This document shows, piece after piece, positions 16,053-24,342 of a stretch of DNA of 64,000 nt (position 1 is its first letter; the number at the start of each line of letters is the position of its first letter). Both the position numbers and the translations under genes were made by a program. Location of the stretch: positions 434,001 to 498,000 of the forward strand of contig NZ_CP059676.1 of assembly GCF_014069875.1 (NCBI RefSeq). The letters run 5' to 3'. Source of the stretch: Flaviflexus equikiangi (lineage in GTDB: Bacteria > Actinomycetota > Actinomycetes > Actinomycetales > Actinomycetaceae). The notes beneath the pieces are model-generated. The model searched no databases and was not told the origin of the DNA. It worked only from the letters and a program-made list of their open reading frames with translations.

Positions 16053-16493
16053 ATGCGTATCGTTATCGGTGCACCCGCGAATGGCGTGGTGCTCAAGGAT
16101 GCCATCAGGACCTATGTGGAGGCCAGTGAACGCGTGTCGACGGTCGTGGATGTGTCGGATGCTGAGCTGTCCTACCCGGCGCTCTCGATTCGAGCGGCGC
16201 AGATGATCGTCGATGGAGAGGCTGATCGTGCAATCCTCGTCTGCGGGACGGGGCTCGGCACTGCCATCGCAGCCAACAAGGTCCGCGGTATCCGTGCCGT
16301 GACCGCCCACGATCTGGTCACGGCGCGGGGCGCGGTCGAGAACTATGATGCTCAGGTTCTCTGCATGGGGCAGAACGTGATCGCGCCTGCCTATGCGCTC
16401 CTCCTCGTCGATGCGTGGCTGGATGCTCGGCACGACCCTGCCGGTTCCTACGGCCCGAAGATTGACGAGATTCGAGACTATGAGGCGAGATAG
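16053..16493 (+). CDS. RpiB/LacAB-family sugar-phosphate isomerase
   Basis: This 146-residue protein has the RpiB fold: CGTGLGTAIAANKVRGIRAV around residues 64-83 and NYDAQVLCMGQNVI toward the end are the phosphate-binding and active-site segments. It lacks the usual N-terminal DHAG motif (here GAPANGVVLK), as seen in RpiB relatives acting on four-carbon sugar phosphates such as D-erythrulose 4-phosphate, so plain ribose-5-phosphate isomerase activity is not assured. AAAGAGG at 16037-16043 supports ATG 16053. It is 15 bases before the FocA-like gene, with which it probably forms an operon. Confidence 0.82.
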   Translation: MRIVIGAPANGVVLKDAIRTYVEASERVSTVVDVSDAELSYPALSIRAAQMIVDGEADRAILVCGTGLGTAIAANKVRGIRAVTAHDLVTARGAVENYDAQVLCMGQNVIAPAYALLLVDAWLDARHDPAGSYGPKIDEIRDYEAR

Positions 16494-16508
16494 CCGCAAG
16501 GAGAAAAC

Positions 16509-17375
16509 GTGAGCGAGAAGAATGTGATCCTGACACCGGCGGAGATGGCGAGGGCCGCGGAGGATGCGGCGTTCGGGAAGGCGACCAGCAATCAGGCGAA
16601 GTCTTTCCTTCTCGCACTGACGGCCGGCGGCTACATCGCCCTCGGCTTCGTCTTCTATGTGACGAGCCAGGTCGGTGCCGGCGACATGCCCTACGGAGTT
16701 GCGAAAGTCTTGGGCGGGCTCGTGTTCTCGACAGGTCTCACCCTTGTCGTGTTGACCGGTGCGGAGCTCTTCACCTCATCGACGCTGACGCTCACGGCAC
16801 GAGCCTCCGGCCGCATCACCACCTGGCAGCTCCTGCGCAACTGGATCATCGTCTACATCGGCAACCTCATCGGGGCGCTGACAATTGTCGGCCTCATCTA
16901 CGGCGCGAAGACGTGGGAGCAGGCGAGCGGCGGCTGGGGAGCGGTCGTCCTCGACGTCTCCCTGAAGAAGGTCGGCCATGACTTCGGCACGGCCTTCGCT
17001 CTCGGAATCCTCTGCAATCTCATGGTCTGCCTGGCGATATGGGCGGCCTACGGAGGGCGCACCACCGTCGATAAAGTGGCGGCCGTGACGCTTCCGATCG
17101 CCCTCTTCGTCGCCTCCGGATTCGAGCACTCGGTTGCCAACATGTTCATGATCCCCCTCGGCATGCTCATCGTCACCTTCGCGGGGGATAGCTTCTGGTC
17201 GGCCTCGGGCCTCGACCCGGCCGCCTACGGGGACCTGACGTGGTCGAATTTCCTGACCGGCAACCTGCTTCCCGTCACTCTCGGCAACATTGTCGGAGGC
17301 GGCGTCATGATCGGCGTCCTCTACTGGACGATCTTCCACTTCCTCGACAAGCCCGCGGACACATCCACGGACTGA
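16509..17375 (+). CDS. focA: FocA-type formate/nitrite transporter
   Basis: This 288-residue protein has six membrane helices of the FNT family, which form pentameric, aquaporin-like channels for formate, nitrite or hydrosulfide. Visible signatures are GGYIALGFVFYV, GAELFTSSTLT at the first helix break (omega loop region) and GILCNLMVCLAIW with SGFEHSVANMF, which contains the pore histidine. These last two match FocA better than NirC. GTG 16509 follows AAGGAG at 16497-16502. Formate export suits a fermenting organism with glycyl-radical enzymes, in agreement with nrdD elsewhere in the window; the substrate here is inferred. Confidence 0.88.
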   Translation: MSEKNVILTPAEMARAAEDAAFGKATSNQAKSFLLALTAGGYIALGFVFYVTSQVGAGDMPYGVAKVLGGLVFSTGLTLVVLTGAELFTSSTLTLTARASGRITTWQLLRNWIIVYIGNLIGALTIVGLIYGAKTWEQASGGWGAVVLDVSLKKVGHDFGTAFALGILCNLMVCLAIWAAYGGRTTVDKVAAVTLPIALFVASGFEHSVANMFMIPLGMLIVTFAGDSFWSASGLDPAAYGDLTWSNFLTGNLLPVTLGNIVGGGVMIGVLYWTIFHFLDKPADTSTD

Positions 17376-17441
17376 GGTCTCGCTCGGGCCGCTGCCAGGG
17401 GGGAGTCTCGGCGGGCGGGAGGTCTGGATCGGGGCGGCGTG

Positions 17442-18089
17442 TCAGCCGATGGTCGCGCACGCGGCTGAGAGGAGCCCTGTCATCTCGTCCGCGGTGTGAG
17501 AGCCCTTGAAGATCACGGTGCCGGGCTGGAAGGCGCGTCCGGCTGCCAGCCGATCTGCCACGACAGGGTCGTAGCCGAGACGGTCGATAAAGGATGCGAC
17601 CGCGCGGGCCGCCTCCGCATCGTCGCTCGCAATCGCCAGCGCCCGGCGAGCAGGGTCGCCGGCGGGCCGCCCGTGGACCTCCATGTCCCGATAGCCGATG
17701 TGATTGAGGGACTTGACGAGACGCGCCCCGACAAGATGATCCTGGACGATCTCGCTGCTCGTACGCGGATCATTCTCGAAGTCGTCCAGTTCCCCGTCGA
17801 TCGGGGCCCAATAGTTCATGACGTCGATGACGATCCGGCCCTCGAACAGGGAGGGATCGAGGCTGCGGTAGCGATGGAGGGGGATGGCGATGATGACGAT
17901 GTCGGCCCGGGCCGCCTCGGCGGCCGTCGCGGGAGTCGCGCCAGGCACGATGATCTCGGTCATGAGCCGGATGCTCTCGACTGGCTTCGCCGTGGCGATC
18001 GTGACGGAGTAGCCGGCTGTGATGGCCTGGCGGGCTACGGCCGTTCCGACTCGGCCAGCGCCGAGAATGCCGATGGAAGCTGGTATCAC
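17442..18089 (-). CDS. NADPH-dependent F420 reductase-like oxidoreductase
   Basis: This 215-residue protein has a single Rossmann domain, GILGAGRVGTAVARQAITAG at residues 7-26, followed by the ADIVIIAIPLHRY segment and a short helical C-lobe. The layout matches F420H2:NADP+ oxidoreductases and small relatives of prephenate/pyrroline-carboxylate dehydrogenases. No F420 biosynthesis gene is visible in the window, so the cofactor is uncertain and NADP alone is possible. GTG 18089 is preceded by GAGGACGA. It is divergent from a MarR regulator across a 25-bp inverted repeat, suggesting regulation by that protein. Confidence 0.82.
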   Translation of the reverse strand: MIPASIGILGAGRVGTAVARQAITAGYSVTIATAKPVESIRLMTEIIVPGATPATAAEAARADIVIIAIPLHRYRSLDPSLFEGRIVIDVMNYWAPIDGELDDFENDPRTSSEIVQDHLVGARLVKSLNHIGYRDMEVHGRPAGDPARRALAIASDDAEAARAVASFIDRLGYDPVVADRLAAGRAFQPGTVIFKGSHTADEMTGLLSAACATIG

Positions 18090-18107
18090 GTCTCGTCCTC
18101 ACACTCG

Positions 18108-18132
18108 ATATATGCTGTCATGCAGACTATAT
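18108..18132. promoter_or_regulatory. Inverted repeat between the F420 reductase-like gene and the MarR gene
   Basis: Half-sites ATATAnnCTG and CAGnnTATAT are separated by five bases, giving a 25-bp dyad in the divergent intergenic region. Size and spacing are typical of MarR dimer operators. It probably overlaps both promoters. Confidence 0.6.
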
Positions 18133-18173
18133 TGAGAACAGAATAACGCGGATGAGACGGTTTGAGGAGCGAC

Positions 18174-18635
18174 ATGTCAGAGCACACACATGCCCCCGGT
18201 GATTTCGGATGGGCGGTCGCGACCATTCTCCGGGAGTATCAGCTGCGATTCGAGGAAGCAGTGGACTGTCTCGGGATCAGGCCCTTCCAGGTGCTGTCGA
18301 CAGTCGCTCACCGGGATCCCGCCAACCAGCAGGCGCTCGGGATCCACCTCGGCATCGATCGAACCGTGTTGACGTATCTCCTTGATCGCCTCGCCGCCGA
18401 CGGACTCGTCGAACGAGTCCCGATACCGACAGACCGGCGCGCGCGGAGGATCATCCTGACCGACGCTGGTCGAGACGCCCTCACTCGTGCCGAGAGCCGC
18501 GTCGCCGCCTTCGAAGCAGACATGTTGGCCAGCCTTGGAGCTGACGCGGCACAGGCGGCTGCCCTTGTCCAGGAGCTTGCCGCGGCGGTTCGCCGCCCGG
18601 GCCTGCGGGCGTGCGAGGCGATGGAGGAGCTATAG
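18174..18635 (+). CDS. MarR-family transcriptional regulator
   Basis: This 153-residue winged-helix regulator has the MarR core: helix-turn-helix around NQQALGIHLGIDRTVLTYLL (residues 47-66), then the recognition wing region ERVPIPTDRRARRIILTDAG with the conserved D-R-R motif. MarR proteins bind palindromes as dimers and release on phenolic ligands or oxidants. GAGGAG at 18164-18169 supports ATG 18174. Divergent placement next to the oxidoreductase and the dyad at 18108-18132 make that gene its most probable target, along with itself. Confidence 0.88.
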   Translation: MSEHTHAPGDFGWAVATILREYQLRFEEAVDCLGIRPFQVLSTVAHRDPANQQALGIHLGIDRTVLTYLLDRLAADGLVERVPIPTDRRARRIILTDAGRDALTRAESRVAAFEADMLASLGADAAQAAALVQELAAAVRRPGLRACEAMEEL

Positions 18636-18803
18636 CGTCGATCCTGGGAACTGGCTGAGTTTCGAGAGCCGCTGGCTTTCGGGCGATAAGCGCTCCTTGT
18701 TACGATGTCGCATATTCGTGAAAGGGATCGATGTGACATCATCGGCTGGCTCGACACAATCGGAGCCTCCTAGTATCTGGCCGTCAACCGGCCTCCCCCT
18801 GTC

Positions 18804-18823
18804 AGCGCCTGAAGGACGGCGCT
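18804..18823 (+). promoter_or_regulatory. Hairpin presenting the ribosome-binding site in its loop
   Basis: AGCGCC (18804-18809) pairs perfectly with GGCGCT (18818-18823), leaving TGAAGGAC, which holds the Shine-Dalgarno, as the loop. The start codon ATG 18825 follows one base later. Such a structure could tune translation of the CNNM protein. Confidence 0.4.
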
Positions 18824-18824
18824 C

Positions 18825-20177
18825 ATGACACCACTTCTCACACTCCTTATCGGCGTCATCGTCATCGCCCTCATCATTGCCGTCAACGGCTATTTCGTGG
18901 CGCAGGAGTTCGCCTACATGTCAGTCGACCGGGCACGCCTGGCCTCCCGGGCGGAGGCTGGCGATGCGAAGGCTGCGAAGGCGCTTCGTGTCACGTCGCG
19001 AACGTCATTCATGCTGTCCGGAGCCCAGCTCGGAATCACCGTGACGGGACTGCTCGTCGGCTATGTTGCCGAACCTCTCGTCGGCCAGTCCCTCGGCGCC
19101 CTCATGGGAGGGATCGGTGTCGAACCTGCCGTCAGCATCGCGGTCGGGACCGTGCTCGCTCTCGCCGTCTCGACCATTGTCCAGATGATCTTCGGCGAGC
19201 TCTACCCGAAAAACCTTGCGATCGCGAATCCCGAGCCCCTGGCGAAAGCCATGGCGCCCTCCACCCTTCTCTACCTCACCCTGTTCGGGTGTCTCATCTC
19301 CTTCTTCGACCATGCAGCCAACGCCCTGCTGCGGCTCTTCCGCATCGAACCGCTGGAGGACGTCGATCAGAGCGCGACGAGCAGGGATCTCGAACGCATC
19401 GTCGACGAGTCGCGGGCCACGGGTGACCTGTCACCCGACCTGTCTCTCATCCTCGATCGCATCCTCGACTTTCCTGGCCGCAATGTCGAGCACGCGATGG
19501 TGCCGCGAAACACTGTCGATGTCGTCGGCCCGTCGACGACGGCTGCTGAGGTGCGGAGGATGATGGCGGGCGCACACACCCGCTACCCGGTCGTCGACCG
19601 TGAACGTCCCATCGGCGTTGTCCACCTCATCGATATTCTTCCGCTCCCGCTGGACTCTGCCGTGACGGCAGGCGACATCATGCGCGACGCCACAGTCCTT
19701 CCCGCCCTCATGTCCCTGCCCTCGGCCCTGGAGAAACTGAGGGAATCGGGGGAGGAGTTGGCGTGCGTCGTCGATGAGCACGGCTCCTTCGACGGCATCG
19801 TCACGCTCGAGGATCTCGCGGAAGAGATCGCTGGTGAATTGACGGACGAGCATGATGACGAACTATCAGAGTCTATTGAACATGCCGGTTCGGGCTGGGA
19901 GATTTCTGGCGATGCTCATCTTGACGAGGTGGAGCGGGCGATCGGATATCGGTTGCCGCGAGGCGATTACGAAACCGTGTCCGGGCTCCTCATCGCAACC
20001 CTTGATGACCTTCCCGACGTCGGTCAGGTCGTGAGGATTGACCTCGACCCGTCTGGGCAGGACTTCCTCGAACCAGATCCGCCGACCCGCTGTCTCGAGT
20101 TCACCGTCAACTCACTCGAATGGCATGTGCCGTCGGCGACAACCGTTGTCCTGCGCGAAGGGGGAGATGCTCGATGA
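18825..20177 (+). CDS. CNNM/HlyC-CorC family membrane protein (first copy)
   Basis: This 450-residue protein has an N-terminal DUF21/CNNM membrane domain (about 1-190; NGYFVAQEFAYMSVDRARL, GELYPKNLAIANPEPLA), two CBS domains (about 205-335; FPGRNVEHAMVPRNTVDVVG, FDGIVTLEDLAEEIAGEL) and a C-terminal CorC_HlyC transporter-associated domain (about 350-440; GDAHLDEVERAIGYRLP). The family is linked to Mg2+ or Co2+ efflux and resistance. Old annotations as hemolysin are misleading. The stop overlaps the start of the second copy as ATGA, a conserved tandem arrangement in Actinobacteria. Confidence 0.92.
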   Translation: MTPLLTLLIGVIVIALIIAVNGYFVAQEFAYMSVDRARLASRAEAGDAKAAKALRVTSRTSFMLSGAQLGITVTGLLVGYVAEPLVGQSLGALMGGIGVEPAVSIAVGTVLALAVSTIVQMIFGELYPKNLAIANPEPLAKAMAPSTLLYLTLFGCLISFFDHAANALLRLFRIEPLEDVDQSATSRDLERIVDESRATGDLSPDLSLILDRILDFPGRNVEHAMVPRNTVDVVGPSTTAAEVRRMMAGAHTRYPVVDRERPIGVVHLIDILPLPLDSAVTAGDIMRDATVLPALMSLPSALEKLRESGEELACVVDEHGSFDGIVTLEDLAEEIAGELTDEHDDELSESIEHAGSGWEISGDAHLDEVERAIGYRLPRGDYETVSGLLIATLDDLPDVGQVVRIDLDPSGQDFLEPDPPTRCLEFTVNSLEWHVPSATTVVLREGGDAR

Positions 20178-21208
20178 GCCCATGGATCACGGTGGCAGTC
20201 ACGACTGCCCTGATCGTCCTCAGCGCTTTCTTCGTCGTCATCGAGTTCGCGCTCCTCGGAGCGCGGCGGCACAGGCTCGAAGAGGAGGCGCCTGCGAGTA
20301 GGCCAGCACGCGCTGCGCTGAGGGGAATGAACCAGCTGACTCTCATGCTCGCGGCAGCTCAGTTCGGCATCACTGCCTGCACGTTTGCTCTCGGTGCTGT
20401 GACAAAGCCGGCGATGGACGGGGCTCTCACACCGATCCTTGAAACGTGGGGTCTCCCCGCCAGCATCGCCGACGTCAGCTCCTTCCTCGTCTCCCTCTTC
20501 TTCGTCACCTTCCTTCACCTCGTGGTGGGTGAGATGGCACCGAAGTCATGGGCAATCGCCCACCCGGAGAAGGCTGCGAAGCTTATCGGGATCCCCGCCA
20601 ACGCTCTCATCAACGTCCTTCGTCCCCTCCTCGTGTGGGGCAACTCCATCGCGAACAAACTGGTCAAGGCGAGTGGGGTCGAGCCCGTCGACCGGGCTGC
20701 GATCGGCGGTCGAGATGCTGACACGATCCACCAGCTCGTCGAACTGTCCGCCCGATCTGGAACCCTCGACAAGTCGTTCGCGGCTCCTATGACGGGAGCG
20801 CTCTCGTTCGAGTCGCGCACCCTCGGGGATATCATCGCGGGCAGGCCCGCACCGACAGGGGTGGCTGCGGATGCTCGAGTTCGAACCGTGCATGAAACCG
20901 TAATCGCCTCTGGCCACCTTCGCGTGCTGATCTCCCACGAGGACGGCGTTCATGTCATTCACGTTCGGGACACGCTCCTCGCGGACCCGGATGCTGCTGC
21001 CGCGCCGTTCGCGCAGGAGGCTCTCACGTTGGCATCATCGACGAAGCTGCACGATGCTCTTCTTGTGATGAAGAGACGCGGGCGGCAGATCTCTCTCGTC
21101 GCCGACGGCTCCGATATCGCGGGCGTCGTCACGATCGATGACCTCCTCGAACATATTCTGCCGACCGAGAGACTCACGGGGGAGAGTGATCGGGGCGTCA
21201 CACTCTGA
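20174..21208 (+). CDS. CNNM/HlyC-CorC family membrane protein (second copy)
   Basis: This 344-residue protein is a shorter relative of the preceding gene: DUF21/CNNM membrane domain (about 1-185; VIEFALLGARRHRLEEEA, VGEMAPKSWAIAHPEKAAKL) and a CBS pair (about 205-335; RQISLVADGSDIAGVVTIDD). It lacks the C-terminal CorC_HlyC domain. The start, ATG 20174, overlaps the first gene's stop as ATGA, so the two are translated together and probably assemble as a heteromer; this last point is inference. A transport or Mg2+-homeostasis role is expected from the family. Confidence 0.9.
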   Translation: MSPWITVAVTTALIVLSAFFVVIEFALLGARRHRLEEEAPASRPARAALRGMNQLTLMLAAAQFGITACTFALGAVTKPAMDGALTPILETWGLPASIADVSSFLVSLFFVTFLHLVVGEMAPKSWAIAHPEKAAKLIGIPANALINVLRPLLVWGNSIANKLVKASGVEPVDRAAIGGRDADTIHQLVELSARSGTLDKSFAAPMTGALSFESRTLGDIIAGRPAPTGVAADARVRTVHETVIASGHLRVLISHEDGVHVIHVRDTLLADPDAAAAPFAQEALTLASSTKLHDALLVMKRRGRQISLVADGSDIAGVVTIDDLLEHILPTERLTGESDRGVTL

Positions 21209-21289
21209 GAAGTGAGCCGTGTGGTGCATGGAGTGCCGCAAGCGGGCGTACGGTTGATGTGATCGATCCGTACTCAACGAGGAGTTAAC

Positions 21290-22690
21290 GTGGCGCTACC
21301 CAGCCCAGGCCATTCAGTCACCTTTCGTGTGCACACACCGCCCTCCTTCAGTGCCACCTCGGACCTGGCGAGTGCTATCGCCAGCACCGGGGCCGCTATC
21401 ACCGCCCTCGACATCGTCGAGTCGACCGGCGATCACATGTGCATCGACATTTCGGCCAACACGCGGGGACAGGATCATGTCGATGCGATCGAGGCAGTCA
21501 TCAACCAACGTCCAGGCGCTCAGGTGCGCCGCATCTCCGACCGGACGTTTCTCATGCACATGGGCGGGAAGATCGAGACAACATCGAAAGTGCCGCTACG
21601 GAGCCGAGACGACCTCTCGAGGGCCTACACTCCCGGCGTTGCCAGGGTCTGTCTCGCGATAGCAAAGGATCCGGCGGAGGCGCGACGCTTCACGATCAAA
21701 GGAAACACGGTCGCGGTCGTCACGGATGGGACGGCCGTCCTCGGATTGGGCGACATCGGCCCCGAGGCCGCCATGCCCGTCATGGAAGGGAAGGCGATCC
21801 TCTTCAAACAGTTCGCCGATGTCAACGCCTGGCCGGTCGCTCTCGACACGAAAGACACCGAGGAGATCATCGCGATCTGCAAGGCTCTGGCACCTGCCTA
21901 CGGCGGGATTAACCTGGAAGATATCTCGGCTCCCCGGTGTTTCGAGATCGAGGAGCGGCTCCGCGATGAGCTTGACATCCCCGTGTTCCACGACGATCAG
22001 CACGGCACCGCTATTGTCACGCAGGCGGCGCTCGTCAATGCTCTCAAGGTTGTCGGGAAGAGCATCGAGGATGTGAAGATCGTGATCTCGGGCGTCGGGG
22101 CCGCCGGCTTCGCCATCATCCGCCTGCTCATGGCGTCCGGTGCCCGCCACATCCGCGCCGCAGGGCGCGACGGCGTCATCGAACGCGGCACGGTCTATGC
22201 GGAAGAGCATCGGAACTGGATCGCTCATCACACGAACGAGGAAGCGTTCTCGGGCTCGTTGAAGCAAGCGCTAGCCGGGGCGGACGTCTTCATCGGAGTG
22301 TCAGCGCCCAATCTTCTCAGCGGGGACGACATTGCGACGATGAACGAGGACGCGATCGTGTTCGCCATGGCCAACCCGGATCCGGAGGTCGACCCTGACG
22401 AAGCCTCCGACCATGCTGCCATTGTGGCGACGGGACGGTCCGACTACCCGAACCAGATCAACAACGTGCTCGTCTTCCCCGGTTTCTTCCGCGGCCTGCT
22501 CGACTCGGCCGCGACGGGAGTGACCGACGGAATGATGCTGGCGGCAGCGGAAGCCATCGCCTCCTGCATCGACGACCATGAGCTACATCCGGGATATCTC
22601 ATCCCCTCCGTCTTCGACCCTAAGGTCGCGGCCCGGGTCGCGGACGCCGTCTCCCGCGCCGCGCGTCAAGGCGGAGTCACACGCTCATAA
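21290..22690 (+). CDS. NAD(P)-dependent malic enzyme with N-terminal ACT-like domain
   Basis: This 466-residue enzyme decarboxylates malate to pyruvate. Residues 1-85 resemble an ACT-like regulatory module ([38 protein letters not shown]). The catalytic part has the conserved [21 protein letters not shown] and the Rossmann motif [13 protein letters not shown], then AMANPDPEV and [20 protein letters not shown]. No phosphotransacetylase domain is present, matching the short bacterial class. GTG 21290 follows GAGGAG. Cofactor preference cannot be read with certainty. It is flanked by unrelated genes on the same strand. Confidence 0.93.
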   Translation: MALPSPGHSVTFRVHTPPSFSATSDLASAIASTGAAITALDIVESTGDHMCIDISANTRGQDHVDAIEAVINQRPGAQVRRISDRTFLMHMGGKIETTSKVPLRSRDDLSRAYTPGVARVCLAIAKDPAEARRFTIKGNTVAVVTDGTAVLGLGDIGPEAAMPVMEGKAILFKQFADVNAWPVALDTKDTEEIIAICKALAPAYGGINLEDISAPRCFEIEERLRDELDIPVFHDDQHGTAIVTQAALVNALKVVGKSIEDVKIVISGVGAAGFAIIRLLMASGARHIRAAGRDGVIERGTVYAEEHRNWIAHHTNEEAFSGSLKQALAGADVFIGVSAPNLLSGDDIATMNEDAIVFAMANPDPEVDPDEASDHAAIVATGRSDYPNQINNVLVFPGFFRGLLDSAATGVTDGMMLAAAEAIASCIDDHELHPGYLIPSVFDPKVAARVADAVSRAARQGGVTRS

Positions 22691-22732
22691 TCAGCTTTCG
22701 CTAGACTCTCACAAACAACGCAGGGGAGAGTC

Positions 22733-23719
22733 ATGGACGAGATCGTCAACGCAGCGGCGGAGCAGTTCTCGGGAGTGGTCGCGGTCGATCGCGGGGGTGA
22801 ACGCGTCTATCGCCTGGTGCGCGGCGACGCGCACCGCGCCCACCGCGTCCCGAACACGATCGAGACGGCATTCGGACTAGCGAGCGGGAGCAAAGGCTGG
22901 ACGGCACTCGCGGTCCTCGCGCTCGTCGAGCAGGGGAAGGTGGCACTCGACGAACCGGTGCGGGGGATCGTCGGAGACGATCTTCCGAATCTTGACTCCC
23001 GCGTCACGCTCCGACACCTCCTCACCCACAGTGCGGGGATCGAGGACTACCTCGACGAGTCGGAGGACTGGGACGTCTCGGACTATGTGCTGCCCGTCCC
23101 AGTCCATACCCTCATCTCTGCGGAGGCCTTCGTGCCGCTCCTCGCGCCGCTCGCCCAACGCGACGAGCTGGGGGCGAGATTCGAGTACTCGAATGCTGGG
23201 TATGTCATCCTTGCCCTCATCATCGAACGGCTGACGGGCCAGCTCTTCCATGACGTCGTCGCGGACCTCGTGCTGGCGCCTGCCGGGATGACCCACTCCT
23301 CCTACATGAGGCTCGATGAGCTTCCCGCAGGGGCCGCTCTCGGATATCTCGCCGACGAGGGGGACCGCGTCAATACGCTGCATCTGCCCGTCCGGGGGAA
23401 CGGGGATGGTGGCGCCTTCTCCACGGCCGGCGATCTTCGGAGCTTCTGGCGCGCCTTCGTCTCGGGAGACATCGTCTCGAGGGAGATGGTGGCCCAGATC
23501 GTGACGCCGCACTGGGATGTTCCCGAGGAGGGCATGCAGTACGGGATGGGGTTCTGGCTGGCAGGGACACGGATCGTCCTCGAGGGATACGACCCGGGGG
23601 TGTCTTTCCGCTCCAGCCACGACCCGCAGACAGACACAACCGTGACAGTGATCGCCAATACGTCGGATGGTGCATGGCCCATGATCGCCGCCGTGGAGGA
23701 GTCTCTCGGCTGGATTTAG
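22733..23719 (+). CDS. Serine hydrolase, class C beta-lactamase-like
   Basis: This 328-residue protein of the beta-lactamase/esterase superfamily has the catalytic S51-G-S-K54, YSNAGY near 158-163 and GVSFRSSHDP near residue 285 in place of the KTG segment. It lacks a signal peptide, suggesting an intracellular esterase or peptidase role rather than antibiotic resistance. It is not close in sequence to the serine hydrolase at 9695, so the two are not a recent duplication. ATG 22733 is preceded by AGGGGAG. Confidence 0.87.
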   Translation: MDEIVNAAAEQFSGVVAVDRGGERVYRLVRGDAHRAHRVPNTIETAFGLASGSKGWTALAVLALVEQGKVALDEPVRGIVGDDLPNLDSRVTLRHLLTHSAGIEDYLDESEDWDVSDYVLPVPVHTLISAEAFVPLLAPLAQRDELGARFEYSNAGYVILALIIERLTGQLFHDVVADLVLAPAGMTHSSYMRLDELPAGAALGYLADEGDRVNTLHLPVRGNGDGGAFSTAGDLRSFWRAFVSGDIVSREMVAQIVTPHWDVPEEGMQYGMGFWLAGTRIVLEGYDPGVSFRSSHDPQTDTTVTVIANTSDGAWPMIAAVEESLGWI

Positions 23720-23787
23720 TCCGTCCACGTCTCTCACCTGGGGTTTTGGGGGCTGACTCTGGATGCAGTGTTTGACAGGATGGGACA

Positions 23788-24300
23788 ATGACTGAGACGC
23801 CACGAGACAGCAAGGATTGGACCGTCGTCATTGAGGACGGCTGTGACGAATGCGGCTACGTGCCGCACGACCCGGCATGGACGAGCGAGCGCCTGCTCGC
23901 CCTGCCGGAGCGATGGGAACGCGTTCTGCGCACGGACGACGTTCGCGAGCGCCCTGCAGACGGGGTGTGGTCGCCGCTGGAATATGCATGCCATTCCCGC
24001 GATATTGTTCGGCTGCTCCGTGACCGAGTTGCTCTGATCCTCAACGACCAGAAGACATTCGATGACTTCGACGGCGAACGCGAGGCCGTCGAGGGCCGCT
24101 ACGCCGAGGCAGACCCTGAGATTGTCGTCGAGGAGCTCGCGGAACTCATCGAAAGCACTGTCGCGGTCTACGGTCGTGTCGGGGAAACTGACTGGGGCCG
24201 GGCGGGCTACCGTACGGATGGGAGAGCCTTGACGATCGCGGACCTCAGCCGATACCTGCTGCACGACCTCGAGCATCACCTCGCCGACGTCGAGGGATGA
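23788..24300 (+). CDS. DinB-like metal-dependent protein
   Basis: This 170-residue four-helix-bundle protein resembles DinB / mycothiol-dependent maleylpyruvate isomerase N-domains: GVWSPLEYACHSRDIVRLLR supplies one candidate histidine ligand, and LLHDLEHHLADV at the end supplies others. Related enzymes use a low-molecular-weight thiol such as mycothiol or bacillithiol, and many are stress-induced. A Cys pair (CDECGY) near the N-terminus is unusual but not clearly a zinc site. It is followed by a GC-rich terminator. Reaction unknown. Confidence 0.8.
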   Translation: MTETPRDSKDWTVVIEDGCDECGYVPHDPAWTSERLLALPERWERVLRTDDVRERPADGVWSPLEYACHSRDIVRLLRDRVALILNDQKTFDDFDGEREAVEGRYAEADPEIVVEELAELIESTVAVYGRVGETDWGRAGYRTDGRALTIADLSRYLLHDLEHHLADVEG

Positions 24301-24304
24301 GGAA

Positions 24305-24325
24305 GCCGGGCCCGTCGGGCCCGGC
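24305..24325. terminator. GC-rich convergent terminator
   Basis: A perfect 9-bp stem (24305-24313 with 24317-24325) with a GTC loop lies between the DinB-like gene and the converging aldo/keto reductase gene. The tail has little T, so efficiency is uncertain. Confidence 0.6.
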
Positions 24326-24342
24326 CTCGTCTCGTCAAGGCT

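Noticed and set aside
18636-18824. Mg2+ (M-box) or Mn2+ riboswitch before the CNNM genes
   Set aside because: The family often has metal-responsive leaders, but I could not find the conserved core motifs; only the small ribosome-site hairpin is supported.
9695-23719. The two serine hydrolases (9695 and 22733) as resistance beta-lactamases
   Set aside because: They lack signal peptides and the KTG triad; they fit the broader esterase/peptidase group.
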